A DNA stretch of 64,000 nucleotides from a bacterium (GTDB taxonomy: Bacteria; Myxococcota_A; Polyangia; Nannocystales; Nannocystaceae), in the NCBI GenBank assembly GCA_024742475.1, contig JANSYI010000004.1:300043-364042 (forward strand). Direction: 5' to 3'. Numbering within the stretch: position 1 is the first letter of the stretch; each line of letters opens with the position of its first letter. Positions 1 through 10,136 of the stretch are shown in pieces. Below the pieces are notes generated by a model. The model was not told the DNA's origin and made no database searches. It saw only the letters and a program-made list of their open reading frames with translations. The position numbers and the translations under genes were made by a program.

Positions 1-357
1 TTTCAGGCGCCCGCCAACTTCGACGTCGTCTTCGAGACCAACGACGATCAGCACCCTCAAGCCTACTCGGTCTGGGCCTGGCTCGGCGACGAGCCCCGGC
101 CCGCAGACGACAGCGTCCGCGTCGACCCGGGCTTCTCCGTGACCGACCTTCCGATCGGGACTTGGGAGTTTCACGTCGTCGTCGCGGACGAGGCGGGCAA
201 TGAGACCGAGGTCGACTTCACCATCGAGGTCGGGGAAGACCCTCCACCCGATCCGGCGACCGACGAGGGGTGCGGATGCCGCGGTGGCCGGTCACCGGGC
301 GCGCTCGGGTGGATTTGCGTCCCGCTGGCCTTGGCGAGACGCCGTCGATGGGGGTAA
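1..357 (+). CDS. C-terminal part of a surface protein with MYXO-CTERM-like tail
   Basis: The reading frame is open from the first base, so the start lies outside the window; 118 codons are visible before the TAA stop. The visible part looks like a beta-sandwich (Ig-like or cadherin-like) repeat: alternating hydrophobic residues, with motifs such as GTWEFHVVVADEAGN. It ends in an acidic/Pro linker (EDPPPDPATDEG), a GCGC motif, a short hydrophobic stretch and RRRR. That tripartite tail is the known plan of the MYXO-CTERM sorting signal of myxobacteria, which directs proteins to the cell surface. The hydrophobic part is short and interrupted by a Cys and a Pro, so the signal is degenerate. The main function of the protein cannot be told from this fragment. 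Confidence 0.7.
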   Translation, partial: FQAPANFDVVFETNDDQHPQAYSVWAWLGDEPRPADDSVRVDPGFSVTDLPIGTWEFHVVVADEAGNETEVDFTIEVGEDPPPDPATDEGCGCRGGRSPGALGWICVPLALARRRRWG

Positions 358-367
358 ACCGCCTGCC

Positions 368-1093
368 ATGCGCGCAAGCATCCTGGTCGTCAGCCTGTCT
401 GCCATGGCTCTGCTCGGTTGCCCGGCAGAGGTCAAGGACACCAACGCCGCCCCAGCCCCCAAGCCCGAAGTCCCGCAGGTCGACGAGTCGGACCCTCGTG
501 TCGTGAAAGTCGGCGACGATCTGTACGCCGCCGAGGCGCTGCCCGAACCCGAGCCCACGGGCAAAGCCAAGGGGTCGGGCAAACCCGACGAGTCGAACGG
601 CTACTGCCGCCTGTACGCTCCCAAGCTCCCCGAGCCGCACTGCTGCCGCACCGAGTACGGCTTCGACGCGGAAGCCACCGGCGAAGCGTGCGGCAAGCCC
701 TTGTACCTGGGTGAGTCGTTCCAGCGCAGCTGCGGCTACTTCTTCCACGACCCGCAGTCGGGCACGCCGCAGTGGTTTCGCACCTCGTTCGTCCAAGCCG
801 AGTCTCCCAAGGCTGCCGCCGAGGCCGAGGCCTCCCGGATCGAAGCTCGTCTTGGGGGCAAGGTCACCGTGGAGCCCATGCAAGACACCCCCGAGGCGTA
901 CATGCTCGAGTACAACGACATCGCCTATGCCTACATGAGCGGCGACCCGGGCTGGCCCAACGTCCGGCGGCTGGCGTGGAAGACCGGGACCTGCTCGGAC
1001 GAGGGGCTGGAGAAGGTGGTCGCACAGATGTCGACCGCGAAGCCGCCGGCCAAGGGCGCCGAGCGGCAGGGCCTCGTCCCCAAGGCTCGCTGA
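368..1093 (+). CDS. Putative lipoprotein of unknown function
   Basis: This predicted 241-residue protein starts with a lipoprotein signal peptide (hydrophobic run ending LLGC at about residue 17-20), so it is expected to be anchored in the inner or outer membrane. An Ala/Pro/Lys-rich linker follows, then a Cys-containing globular part with the pairs ECCR-like PHCCRTEYGF and SCGYFF, compatible with disulfides outside the cytoplasm. I do not recognise the family. The frame is open for 56 codons upstream, but the ATG at 368 is the one that gives a proper lipobox, and it lies 10 bases after the previous stop. A TAAACC hexamer 7 bases upstream resembles a -10 element but lacks the final T. Confidence 0.75.
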   Translation: MRASILVVSLSAMALLGCPAEVKDTNAAPAPKPEVPQVDESDPRVVKVGDDLYAAEALPEPEPTGKAKGSGKPDESNGYCRLYAPKLPEPHCCRTEYGFDAEATGEACGKPLYLGESFQRSCGYFFHDPQSGTPQWFRTSFVQAESPKAAAEAEASRIEARLGGKVTVEPMQDTPEAYMLEYNDIAYAYMSGDPGWPNVRRLAWKTGTCSDEGLEKVVAQMSTAKPPAKGAERQGLVPKAR

Positions 1094-1145
1094 GGCCCCA
1101 CAGGCCCCACAGGTCGTTGGGCCATTGGGGGCGTGTCGGGGCCGC

Positions 1146-2081
1146 TCAGCGGACGGCGCCGCAGCTCCATTTGCCGACGGGCTTGGCGCTACCGCCTTGG
1201 ACCTGCACGAGGCGGTCGCCTGCGCCCTCGGCGAAGACCAGACGCATCCACAGCTCGTGCGTCTTGTCGCCGTCGAGGTCCATCCAGCCCCGCACCTCGA
1301 AGACGTCCTTCTTGGTCTTCGACTTCTCGAGCAGCGTCAGCTTGTCGAGGCTTCCCCCCTCGGCGAGGAACGCCCCGCTCCACTTGTACTGCTCGAGTAC
1401 CTTGGGGTCGGGCACGTAGACCGAGTAGACCTTGTCCTTGTCGCTGGTGACGTTGACGTCGGCGACCTGGTGCACCTTGAGCTCTTCTCCCGTCGCGCCG
1501 CCCGCAGCCTTGATCGCGGCAAGCAGCTTGGCCTTCTCGTCGTCGGAGACGTGGGCGCGGCTGGGTTTGGTGGAGTCGTCGTCGACTTCATTGACGATCT
1601 TGATGCCCGAGGGCGGCCAGGTGCCGTAGAGGAAGTCCGCGCCCTCGGTGATGCCCTCGACCCCGATGGCGACCTTCTTGCCCGAGCCGGCCAAGCACTG
1701 CGGCTCGACCGGGTCGCCCGCCTTCTTGTTGTACTGCGAATCGTGGGAGGCGACGCGGACGTCGTCGCCGGGCTTGACCATGTTCAGGCAGTCGCTGCCC
1801 GACTTAATCGCCTTGGCGTCCTTGTCGAAGCACGCCATGGGGTACAGCGCGCCCTCGACCGAGAAGAACACCATCGAGGTCTCGGGCGGCACGGGGCCGT
1901 CGACCCCCCCGTCGCCCTCGGCGACCATCAGCGAGCCAGCGTCGTCCTCTTCGCCTTCGTCTTTCTTCTCTTTGTCGGCCTTCGTGCCATCGTCCTTCTT
2001 GCCCGTGTCTTCCTCGGCGGGACACGCAGCTAGACAGAGCGCCACGGCGCACAGGGTCGCAGTCGAAAGGAGGCGTCGCAT
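1146..2081 (-). CDS. Putative lipoprotein of unknown function
   Basis: The predicted protein has 311 residues. It begins with a lipoprotein signal peptide (hydrophobic core ending LAAC at residues 17-20), followed by a Lys/Asp/Glu-rich spacer to about residue 50 and a globular domain of about 250 residues with alternating beta-like segments and few cysteines (ACFD, DCLN, QCLA, SCGA). I do not recognise the fold. The gene is convergent with the preceding lipoprotein gene (52 bases between the stops). Upstream, TGCTATCGC stands 7 bases before the ATG, which fits an extended -10 element except for its last base. Confidence 0.75.
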   Translation of the reverse strand: MRRLLSTATLCAVALCLAACPAEEDTGKKDDGTKADKEKKDEGEEDDAGSLMVAEGDGGVDGPVPPETSMVFFSVEGALYPMACFDKDAKAIKSGSDCLNMVKPGDDVRVASHDSQYNKKAGDPVEPQCLAGSGKKVAIGVEGITEGADFLYGTWPPSGIKIVNEVDDDSTKPSRAHVSDDEKAKLLAAIKAAGGATGEELKVHQVADVNVTSDKDKVYSVYVPDPKVLEQYKWSGAFLAEGGSLDKLTLLEKSKTKKDVFEVRGWMDLDGDKTHELWMRLVFAEGAGDRLVQVQGGSAKPVGKWSCGAVR

Positions 2082-2139
2082 GCATGTCGCGATAGCACGT
2101 CTGCGCAGGCTGTAGCTACCCCAAGCGGCTCAACCGACT

Positions 2140-3353
2140 CTAACCTCGGGCGATCGCGTGCACACGCGTGCGCCGAGCCGGGTGCGGAGGCCGACGCAGC
2201 GCATGCACCATGTCCGAGAGCCCGGTGAGCGTCAGCGGGAACATGTCGTAGACGTTGCGGATCTCGGCGATGGTGGGCGCGTCCCAGACGTGCTGCGGCT
2301 CGGGGTTGAGCCATGCCGCGTGCGCGAAGCGGTCGGCCAGGCGTGCAAGCCACGTGATACCCACCGGGCCGCCGCGGCCGTCCCACCAGTTCGAGGTGCT
2401 CATCATCAGCTCGCCCGGATGCATGTATGCGTCGCCCACCATGATGAGCCGCCAGCTCGGATCGTACTTGCGGAGGATCTCCTGTGTACGCACCGGCTTG
2501 GTGAACGCGGCGTCCTCGTAGACTTGGGCGTAGACGCAGTTGTGAAAGTAGTAGGGCTTGAGCTCGCGAAATCCGCCGCTGCTGTGCGCCGCGGAGAACA
2601 GCCGGCTCACCAGGCGCGCGAAGGGGTCCATGCTGCCTCCGACGTCCATCATCAGAAGGACGCGCACGTCGTTCTTACGAGGCGGTCGCATGACGATTTC
2701 GAGGTCGCCGCAGTTGCGCGCCGTCGCGTCGACGGTGCCCTCGAGGTCGAGCTCCTCGTCGAGGTTGTTGTTGCCCATCGTGCGGAGCTTGCGAAGCGCC
2801 GCGGCGATCTGCCGGGTGTCGAGCACGAGGTCCTTCCGGTACGCCCGAAAGCGCCGCGCGTCGGCGACGGCCAGCGCGCTGCGGCCCCCCCCCTTGCCCC
2901 CGATGCGGATGCCCGCCGGGTTCACCCCACCTTGTCCGAAGGGCGACGTGCCGCCCGTGCCGATCCAGCGGTTTCCGCCCTCGTGACGCTTCTTCTGCTC
3001 CTCGAGGCGCTCGAGCAGCTCACGGCGCAGCGTCTCCATGTCCATCGCCTCGAGCTCGGCGCGCAGGGCCGGGTCGAGGTACTCGAGGCGCTTGGGATCT
3101 TTGAGCCACTCGTCGAGGTTCTGCACCAGCGCGGAGAGGTCGGCCTCGACGCCGCGAAAGGTGACGCCGAACGCCTGGTCGAACGCGTCGTAGTGCGTCT
3201 CGGAGGGAACGAGCACGCACCGCGCCACTTGGTAGAACCCATCGAGCGAGTTCTCGTGCAGCCCGTCGCTCACCGCACGCATCAGCGCCAGCCAGTTGTG
3301 CGCGCTGACGGGCACGCCTGCGGTGCGCAGGTTGTAGAAGAAGTCGAGAAACA

Positions 3354-3354
<1 letters not shown>
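2140..3354 (-). CDS. VWA (CoxE-like) domain protein, partner of MoxR ATPase
   Basis: This 404-residue protein of the CoxE/VWA-like family carries a degenerate MIDAS motif, MDVGGSM, in which the first Ser of DxSxS is Gly, as I recall for myxobacterial relatives. The N-terminal half is helical and charged, with a Gly-rich GIRIGGKGGG segment; the VWA fold occupies the C-terminal part (VRVLLMMDVGGSM onward, then LIMVGDAYMHPGELM). No signal peptide is present, so it should be cytoplasmic. CoxE-type proteins act with MoxR AAA+ ATPases as chaperone pairs in assembly or metal insertion of client complexes; the client here is unknown. Its ATG overlaps the stop of the upstream moxR-like gene (TGATG, one shared base), so translation is coupled. 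Confidence 0.88.
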
Positions 3355-4175
<821 letters not shown>

Positions 4176-4186
4176 GAACGCTCGCA

Positions 4187-4197
4187 GTATGGCATAC
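4187..4197. promoter_or_regulatory. Inverted repeat GTATG-G-CATAC in a 30-bp divergent promoter region
   Basis: A perfect 5-bp inverted repeat around one central base sits near the middle of the 30 bases separating the MoxR ATG (4175, minus) and the L,D-transpeptidase ATG (4206, plus). Each strand therefore has a CATAC(T/G) element, 10 and 7 bases from the two starts. It may act as back-to-back -10 elements or as an operator. This is seen in sequence; the function is inference. Confidence 0.4.
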
Positions 4198-4205
4198 GCG
4201 TCTGG

Positions 4206-5645
4206 ATGTCCACGCTGCGCGCCCTCGTGTACCTGGCCCTGTGTGGGCTGTGTGCATGCGACGCCGAGCCTGAGGACGAACCTACGCAAGCGCCTCCTGC
4301 ACCCGTGCAGTCCGAGCCCGAGACGGCGCCTCCGGATCCCGCGCGGGCCTCGAATCGCCAGCCCGATCACCAGCCCGATTCTCCTTCGGAGGCGCTCGAA
4401 CAACCGACCGACGACGCGCAAGACGAAGAAGCGCCGATCGAGCTCCGCCGCGCAGAGCGATCATCGATGCTCTACGACGCGCCTGCGTTTTCCGCAGCGT
4501 TCCGCGGCAAGATTGCACGCGGCTCCACGTTCCACGTGTTCGAGCACGTCGAGGGCGACGCCGAGTGCAAGGCGGGCTGGGGCCGCGTCGGGGTCGCCGC
4601 CTTCGCGTGCCTGGGCCGCAGCGCCGTCGTCCCGGGCCCCTCCCCGTCCCCGCTGCCGCACATCGGCAGCAATGGACTCACGCCGTTTCACTACGCCAAG
4701 CGCCGCGGCGCCGAACACCCCGCGCCCGTGTGGCGCTCGCGGACCGCATTGCGACGCGGCGACGACCCGGTGGGCGAGCTCGAGCTCGACCATGACTACG
4801 CCTTCGTCGCGATGCGATGGGCCAACCGCGAGCGCGTGCTCGTCGACGACACGCGGCGCGTCGTCAAGGCCGCGGACGTTCGCCGCTTCAAGCCCAGCGC
4901 GCTCGAAGGACGCGACCTGCTCAACGACCCCCTGCCCTCTGAGGGCACGTTGGCCTGGGTCGTGCGTTGGCCCCACGCCGCGCGTCTATCCTCCGCCCAC
5001 CCCGACGCCAAGCCCTCTGGTCGGCTCGCGTTTCAGACCACCGTGGTCGTCGATGACGCGCCCACCCGCAAGCGCAGCCTGAGCTTCTACCCGCTGCACG
5101 ATGGCACTGGATGGGTCGAGGCCAAGGCGATCCGCCGCTACATTCCCGCCGAGCCGCTCGCGGATGTCGGCCCGAGCGACGTCTGGGTCGATGTCGAGGT
5201 CTCGCAGCAGACGCTGACGCTGTTCCGGGGCACCACGCCCATCTTTCACACGGTGATCTCCTCGGGCACCGGCACCAACCCCACGCCGTTGGGCATCTAC
5301 CGCATGGAGAGCAAGCTCGCCCTCACCGACATGCGGTCCAAGCCCGGCGATGACGACGCGTACCACGTCGAAGCCGTCCCGTGGGCGATGTACTTCGACG
5401 GCCGCTTCGCGCTGCACGGGGCCTACTGGCACAACCGCTTCGGCAACCGGGTCAGCCACGGGTGCATCAACCTGTCCCCCAAAGACGCAAAGCGCGTCTT
5501 CGAAGCCCTCGCCCCAACGCTGCCCGACGGCTGGATCTCCGTGTACGAGCACGAGCACGCCCTCGGCTCGCTGGTCCGCGTGCGCAAGGGAACCCAGGCG
5601 CCGCCTGACCGACGCCACGAGCCTCGCCGGCGCAACGCGGACTGA
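4206..5645 (+). CDS. L,D-transpeptidase (YkuD domain) lipoprotein
   Basis: A 479-residue predicted lipoprotein. The signal peptide runs to LCGLCAC (Cys about 16-18), followed by a Pro/Glu/Gln-rich linker to about residue 80. A central region with an SH3-like look (MLYDAPAFSAAFRGKIARGS) precedes the C-terminal YkuD catalytic domain, which starts near DVWVDVEVSQQTLTLFRGT and has the motif HGAYWH (His404) and SHGCINL with nucleophile Cys420. YkuD enzymes form 3-3 peptidoglycan cross-links or attach proteins to peptidoglycan in the periplasm. The frame is open far upstream (3465), but only the ATG at 4206 yields the lipobox. It is divergent from the MoxR gene with a 30-base gap. Confidence 0.9.
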   Translation: MSTLRALVYLALCGLCACDAEPEDEPTQAPPAPVQSEPETAPPDPARASNRQPDHQPDSPSEALEQPTDDAQDEEAPIELRRAERSSMLYDAPAFSAAFRGKIARGSTFHVFEHVEGDAECKAGWGRVGVAAFACLGRSAVVPGPSPSPLPHIGSNGLTPFHYAKRRGAEHPAPVWRSRTALRRGDDPVGELELDHDYAFVAMRWANRERVLVDDTRRVVKAADVRRFKPSALEGRDLLNDPLPSEGTLAWVVRWPHAARLSSAHPDAKPSGRLAFQTTVVVDDAPTRKRSLSFYPLHDGTGWVEAKAIRRYIPAEPLADVGPSDVWVDVEVSQQTLTLFRGTTPIFHTVISSGTGTNPTPLGIYRMESKLALTDMRSKPGDDDAYHVEAVPWAMYFDGRFALHGAYWHNRFGNRVSHGCINLSPKDAKRVFEALAPTLPDGWISVYEHEHALGSLVRVRKGTQAPPDRRHEPRRRNAD

Positions 5646-5673
5646 CGCGTCGCGGCAGCCCCCTACTCGGCCC

Positions 5674-7104
5674 CTAGTCCGACAGCGGCGTGGGGCTCAC
5701 GGAGGTGACGTACCAGTCGCCCCATTCGAGCTTCATGTGCAGGGTCAAGAAGCGCCCCTGCGCACCCTTGCCTCCCGGGCGGCCGCCAGCCCGTGCGAGC
5801 GAGACGACCGCGGTCGGGGAGTAGGCGCCGGGCACCACCTCGACGCTTTGAATCTCGACCGCGCTACCGGCGAGTTCGGTCAGCACGTCCGCGATGGCGA
5901 AGGTCCGCGCCGCATCGGTGGTCTCGAGCCTCGCGAGCGCTCGACGAAGGGCTTCTTGCGGCTCCATGCCACCCGCGACACGCGCAATGAGGTAGGCCTG
6001 CCCGACCTCGAAGAAGAAGCTGACGATCTGGGCGTCTTCGAGGTCATCGGGCAGCGCGAGCGCTTCGCGGAACTCGGGCGTCGCCGTACGGCTGACGACG
6101 TCGCGCAGCATGCCGAACGGGTCGTCATCGCCGACCAGCGACTCGACGGCGGCGAAGAACCCTTGGATGACCGGCGCGCCGTCGCGGTCGAGCTGGGCGG
6201 TGATCTTCTCGACGGCGTCGGTGCGAACGCGCCGAGCGTGCGAGGGCGAGGTGATCCGGCGGGCGTCGTCGACGTCGCCGCGACCGAGCGCCGAGAGGAA
6301 CTCGCGCGAGCGCTCGGCGATGCGGTCGCGATGCTGCGCGTTCGAGTCGAGCGAGGGACGCTCCCCGAGCATGGCGAGCACGTCGGCGACGGGAATCGCG
6401 AACCCTCCCACCTTGTCGCGCCACGTCCAGGTGACGATGCCGACCACGCGGCCATAGCGGTCGATGATCGGCCCGCCACTTTGACCGCGCTTGACGTCGG
6501 CGTCGATGCCGACGAACTGTCCTGGACCCGCGGCGGGATTGACCGCGCCCAGCGTCGTGACCGACGCGTTGTGTGCACGAAAGACCGAGGTCGAGGGATC
6601 GGGGATACGGTCGCCTTCGGTCGGGTGTTCGAACTCCATGAGCATCACCGGGTCGCCGGGGTCGAGGTAGCGTGCGATCGGCAGTGGCTTTCGCGAGGCC
6701 ACGGGCAGATGGGGCAGCGTGTCGTCGGTGTGCACCCGCAGGAGCGCCAGGTCGCGTTCGGGATCGGTGTAGACGACCTCGACGCTGTGGTAGGTGCGAG
6801 GCGGGTCATGCGCAGGGAAGGAGACCGACTCGACGTGTGTGGCGTCCTCGACGACGTGCCGGTTGGTCACGATGTAGCCGGTCGGGTCGAGCACGACCCC
6901 CAAACCGCGGCCATCGGGCGTCTCGACCACCGCCACCGCCGCCTGGGCCTCGGCGACGAGCGCGTCGTTGGATGCAGCGCGATGTCGCGCCGAGGAGACG
7001 ACCGAGACTTCGGCGTAGGCTTTGGGGCGACTCGCGCAGCCCGCTCCGACCACCAAGGTCGCCGCCAGGCCACCTAGAAACGCATAAAACCTACTTTTCT
7101 GCAC
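5674..7104 (-). CDS. Trypsin-like (DegP/HtrA-type) serine protease lipoprotein
   Basis: A 476-residue lipoprotein (lipobox VGAGC, Cys23) with a chymotrypsin-fold protease domain at about residues 45-245: His83 in TNRHVVED, Asp118 in ERDLALLRV and Ser209 in GQSGGPI complete the triad. The remaining 230 residues are helical and contain no recognisable PDZ domain, unlike standard DegP. It probably acts in the periplasm in protein quality control or regulated cleavage. An open frame continues to a GTG at 7125, but the GTG at 7104 has a good Shine-Dalgarno (GGAGAGG, 6 bases upstream) and a more compact signal peptide, so I prefer it. Confidence 0.87.
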   Translation of the reverse strand: MQKSRFYAFLGGLAATLVVGAGCASRPKAYAEVSVVSSARHRAASNDALVAEAQAAVAVVETPDGRGLGVVLDPTGYIVTNRHVVEDATHVESVSFPAHDPPRTYHSVEVVYTDPERDLALLRVHTDDTLPHLPVASRKPLPIARYLDPGDPVMLMEFEHPTEGDRIPDPSTSVFRAHNASVTTLGAVNPAAGPGQFVGIDADVKRGQSGGPIIDRYGRVVGIVTWTWRDKVGGFAIPVADVLAMLGERPSLDSNAQHRDRIAERSREFLSALGRGDVDDARRITSPSHARRVRTDAVEKITAQLDRDGAPVIQGFFAAVESLVGDDDPFGMLRDVVSRTATPEFREALALPDDLEDAQIVSFFFEVGQAYLIARVAGGMEPQEALRRALARLETTDAARTFAIADVLTELAGSAVEIQSVEVVPGAYSPTAVVSLARAGGRPGGKGAQGRFLTLHMKLEWGDWYVTSVSPTPLSD

Positions 7105-7295
7105 GTCTCGCCTCTCCGTCCTCACATGGAAGTGTTGCCAGCCACCCGCGTTTTACAGCCTAGCCCAATGCGAAGCGTGAGCCACCTCCGTAGTTGGGCC
7201 CACGTTCGCGCGGTGACATGGTTCCAACCGAGAGAACCCGGCCCGATTGCATCGGCCCTGCAATCAACGCGTCCCATGGAGCGTTCGTAACCCGT

Positions 7296-8246
7296 ATGCG
7301 CGTCGAGCTCAGCGCGATCTCCAAGACCTACGACGGCAGCACCTACGCGGTGCGCGACGTCGATTTGACGATCCCCAGCGGGTCGATTCTGGGCCTCATC
7401 GGGCCCAACGGCGCCGGAAAGTCCACTGCGCTGCGCATGGTGGCCACCGTCATGGAACCGACGCGCGGCACGATCACCTACGACGGCGAGGTGGCCGGGG
7501 ACCCGACCGCCCATCAGCGGCTACGCAGCAAGATCGGCTTCCTCGGCGACGGCAACCCGCTCTACAAGGACATGACCGCCGCCGAGTACCTGACCTTCTT
7601 CGGTCAGTGCTTCGGCCTGCGAGGCGCCGACCTGCAGCGCAAGGTCGACGACGTGCTGGCCACGTTCAGCCTCACCCACAAAGCCGACGCGAAGTGCAAG
7701 GCCCTCTCCAAAGGCATGCGGCAGCGGCTGCTCGTCGCCCGCTGCCTGCTGCACGACCCCTCGCTGCTCATCCTCGACGAACCCGCCGACGGGCTCGACC
7801 CGCGCGGGCGCTCCGACCTCCGCACCATCGTCGGGCAGATCCGCGACCGCGGCGTCACCATCATCATCTCCTCGCACATCCTTCGCGAGCTCGACGATCT
7901 GTGCGACCAAGTCGCCATCCTGCAGCGCGGCGCCATCGTCGTCAGCGGCAACGTCGGCGACATCATCGAGCGCTACGAGGTCAGCCGGCTCGTCTACGAG
8001 CTGCGCATCCTCAGCGGACTCGAGCAGGCGCGGGCGATCCTCGCCCAACGCCGGGTCCTCATCGAGCGCGAGTCCGAGGCCGACGGCCTGACCGCGCTGT
8101 CCCTTCAAGTCCAAGGCGATGATGCGGCGGTGGCCGACATGCTCGCCGAGCTCTGCGGTGCTGGCGTCCGGGTCGTGACCTGCGCTCGCGTCCGCAGCCG
8201 CCTCGAAGACGTCTACAACCGCCTCTCCGAAGACCAGGTGAACTGA
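7296..8246 (+). CDS. ABC transporter ATP-binding protein (ABC-2 exporter type)
   Basis: A 316-residue ATPase with Walker A (GPNGAGKS), Q-loop region (IGFLGDGNPLYKDMT), an altered signature (LSKGMRQR), Walker B (LLILDEPADGLDP) and a switch His (ISSHILREL). A C-terminal extension of about 100 residues, typical of CcmA/NatA-type exporters, follows. The frame opens upstream at 7194, but the ATG at 7296 gives the usual family N-terminus. Only 4 bases separate it from the large membrane gene that follows, which is its likely permease. The substrate cannot be told from sequence. Confidence 0.93.
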   Translation: MRVELSAISKTYDGSTYAVRDVDLTIPSGSILGLIGPNGAGKSTALRMVATVMEPTRGTITYDGEVAGDPTAHQRLRSKIGFLGDGNPLYKDMTAAEYLTFFGQCFGLRGADLQRKVDDVLATFSLTHKADAKCKALSKGMRQRLLVARCLLHDPSLLILDEPADGLDPRGRSDLRTIVGQIRDRGVTIIISSHILRELDDLCDQVAILQRGAIVVSGNVGDIIERYEVSRLVYELRILSGLEQARAILAQRRVLIERESEADGLTALSLQVQGDDAAVADMLAELCGAGVRVVTCARVRSRLEDVYNRLSEDQVN

Positions 8247-8250
8247 GTCC

Positions 8251-10119
8251 ATGCCCAACGCCACCCAACTCCCAGCCAAGGCCCGGCTTGCGCAGCTGCG
8301 CGATGCCGCCTTGCCCTTCGTCGCCCGAACGTTCCGCGGCAACCGGCTGCGACGCTACGCGGCCGCCTCCGCGCTCTTGGGCCTTCTCAGCGTGCTCGTC
8401 GGCGTGTGGCTCTCGTTTGGTACCGGCGAGTTCGAACGCGACATGCGGCGGGCGATGGACCTCGAGGAGAACCGGTGGGACCAGGACCGGATCTCGTTTC
8501 GGATCACGGCCGACAGCGCCTTGGAGTTCGAGATGCTCGAGGACGACCTCGACCGGCTCGACCGTGCGGGCTCGGTGGACGAGTACTCGCAGCTGGGCTC
8601 GGTCCGCGAGCGCGCGTACAGCACGCTCTACACGGCGCTCAGCGTCGACCCACCCGCGCTGTTCCAATCGCAGCAGGATCAGATCCGAGCGCTGCTCGCC
8701 GAGCATCCCCCCTCGAGCCAGATCGACGATCCCCAGTGGCACTACAGCGAGAACCTGCGCGACTACCAGTTCGACTGGTATCAGCCGTCCGAACGCGCCC
8801 GTTTGCAGGCGATCATCGACCGAGAGCTCACCCCTGCGGTGACCCTCTACGCCTCGCCGCTGAACGCCACCGACGGTGTCCGCGTCACCGGAGCGGTCGC
8901 CGGCGGGCTGGTGGTCCTGCTGATGCTCATCGTGGCCCCCCTGTCCTCGGGCGCCACCTTGGCCCAAGAGGTCCACGAGAACACCTTGCAGCCGGTCCTG
9001 GGCACCCGGCTTCGCCCCGCCGACATCATCGCTGGCCTGACCCTCTCGGGCCTGGCCCTCGGCGGACTGCTGGCGGCGCCGTCCCTGCTCGTGACGCTCG
9101 TCGCGGGTCTGGCCGCGGGCACCCAGATCCAGCTGCTCCCCTTCGTGCTCTTGCTCCCGGCCGCGTCGGTGTTCACGGTGCTGCTCACCCAGCTGGTCGG
9201 GTTCGGACTCGGGAGGCGCTGGTCCTCGGGCATCGTCGCCACCCTCCTCACCGCGGGCCTGTGCATGGCGATGCTGTTCTCCGTCGGCTTCGGCATGAAT
9301 CTCGAAGATGAGATGATCGGCCTGGTCGCGATGATGCCGCCGGTCGGGCTCGTGCACGCCTTGCGCGAGCTGTTCGTCCCCGGCCTGAGGCTCGGGCCCG
9401 CCGACGTCGCCGCGGCGATGCAGGTCTCGGTGCTCGCGGTCGTGGGCTTTGGCGCCCTGGCGGGCATCATGGGGCGCGCGCTGACGCGCCGCATCGAAGG
9501 ACGCACGCAGGCCTCGCTCACCCGCGTCGAAGGGTTCGTCGCAGCGGCCCTCACGTTGGTGCTCGCGCTGGTGGTCATCCCCGACTTCAACGACACCCAC
9601 GCCGTGGCCGCCTACTTCGTCTCGCTCGGCCTGGTGGCGCTGCCTTGGATGCTGGTGCTCGGTGGCCGCGTACCGGTGGGTGATGGGCCCGCCAAGCTGC
9701 GCACCATCCCGCTGCGCAGCATCATGCTCGAGCTGGCCGGCTACGTCGCCATCCATACAACCGTGCTCGTCGCGATCTTTGGCTTCGACCACGTGCCGTG
9801 GACCGCCGCGGGCGCGTTCCACCTCCTGTGGGCGCTCGCGGTCATGGGCTTGGTCGCCGTCCGCATGGTGGCGCTGCCCACCAACATCGTAGGCAGCCTC
9901 TTCGTGATGCTCAGCCTCGCGGCGGTCTGCTTCGAGTTCGTCTCCGCAGGCATCTTTGCCTCGGCGGCCGACCACACCCTGTACGCCCAGGGCCCCGTGT
10001 CGCCGTTCGTCCTCTTCGAGGCCAGCGCCGTGCTCGGCGTCATCCAGCTCGTGCTCACCGTGATCATCCCGGTGGCGCTCGTCCGCGCGCTGCGCAAGGG
10101 CTCGGCCGGGCTGGTCTGA
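8251..10119 (+). CDS. ABC-2 type transporter permease
   Basis: A 622-residue polytopic membrane protein. TM1 is at about residues 37-56; a hydrophilic region of about 150 residues with Asp/Glu/Arg-rich text follows, expected outside the membrane; then a block of hydrophobic segments starts near VTGAVAGGLVVLLMLIVAPLSSG. Between the blocks lies EVHENTLQPVLGTRL, which resembles the coupling segment of ABC-2 permeases after TM2 (the E-x-x-x-x-T-L-x-x-x-L pattern). It lies 4 bases after the ATPase gene. I expect a homodimeric exporter or a membrane machine acting on envelope components; the substrate is unknown. Confidence 0.85.
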   Translation: MPNATQLPAKARLAQLRDAALPFVARTFRGNRLRRYAAASALLGLLSVLVGVWLSFGTGEFERDMRRAMDLEENRWDQDRISFRITADSALEFEMLEDDLDRLDRAGSVDEYSQLGSVRERAYSTLYTALSVDPPALFQSQQDQIRALLAEHPPSSQIDDPQWHYSENLRDYQFDWYQPSERARLQAIIDRELTPAVTLYASPLNATDGVRVTGAVAGGLVVLLMLIVAPLSSGATLAQEVHENTLQPVLGTRLRPADIIAGLTLSGLALGGLLAAPSLLVTLVAGLAAGTQIQLLPFVLLLPAASVFTVLLTQLVGFGLGRRWSSGIVATLLTAGLCMAMLFSVGFGMNLEDEMIGLVAMMPPVGLVHALRELFVPGLRLGPADVAAAMQVSVLAVVGFGALAGIMGRALTRRIEGRTQASLTRVEGFVAAALTLVLALVVIPDFNDTHAVAAYFVSLGLVALPWMLVLGGRVPVGDGPAKLRTIPLRSIMLELAGYVAIHTTVLVAIFGFDHVPWTAAGAFHLLWALAVMGLVAVRMVALPTNIVGSLFVMLSLAAVCFEFVSAGIFASAADHTLYAQGPVSPFVLFEASAVLGVIQLVLTVIIPVALVRALRKGSAGLV

Positions 10120-10124
10120 CCTGC

Positions 10125-10130
10125 TACCGT
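10125..10130 (+). promoter_or_regulatory. -10-like TACCGT, 6 bases before the ATG at 10137
   Basis: TACCGT ends 6 bases upstream of the ATG, which places the predicted transcription start on the start codon itself. No Shine-Dalgarno is visible. It is part of the window-wide leaderless pattern, and it suggests that the small lipoprotein gene has its own promoter despite lying 17 bases behind the permease gene. Confidence 0.45.
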
Positions 10131-10136
10131 GCCCCC

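Noticed and set aside
1125..2033. A plus-strand open frame of about 300 codons opposite the lipoprotein gene
   Set aside because: It is the antisense of a gene with a clear lipoprotein signal; its composition (Arg/Ala/Val/Leu/Gly-rich, no domain) is typical of shadow frames in G+C-rich DNA.
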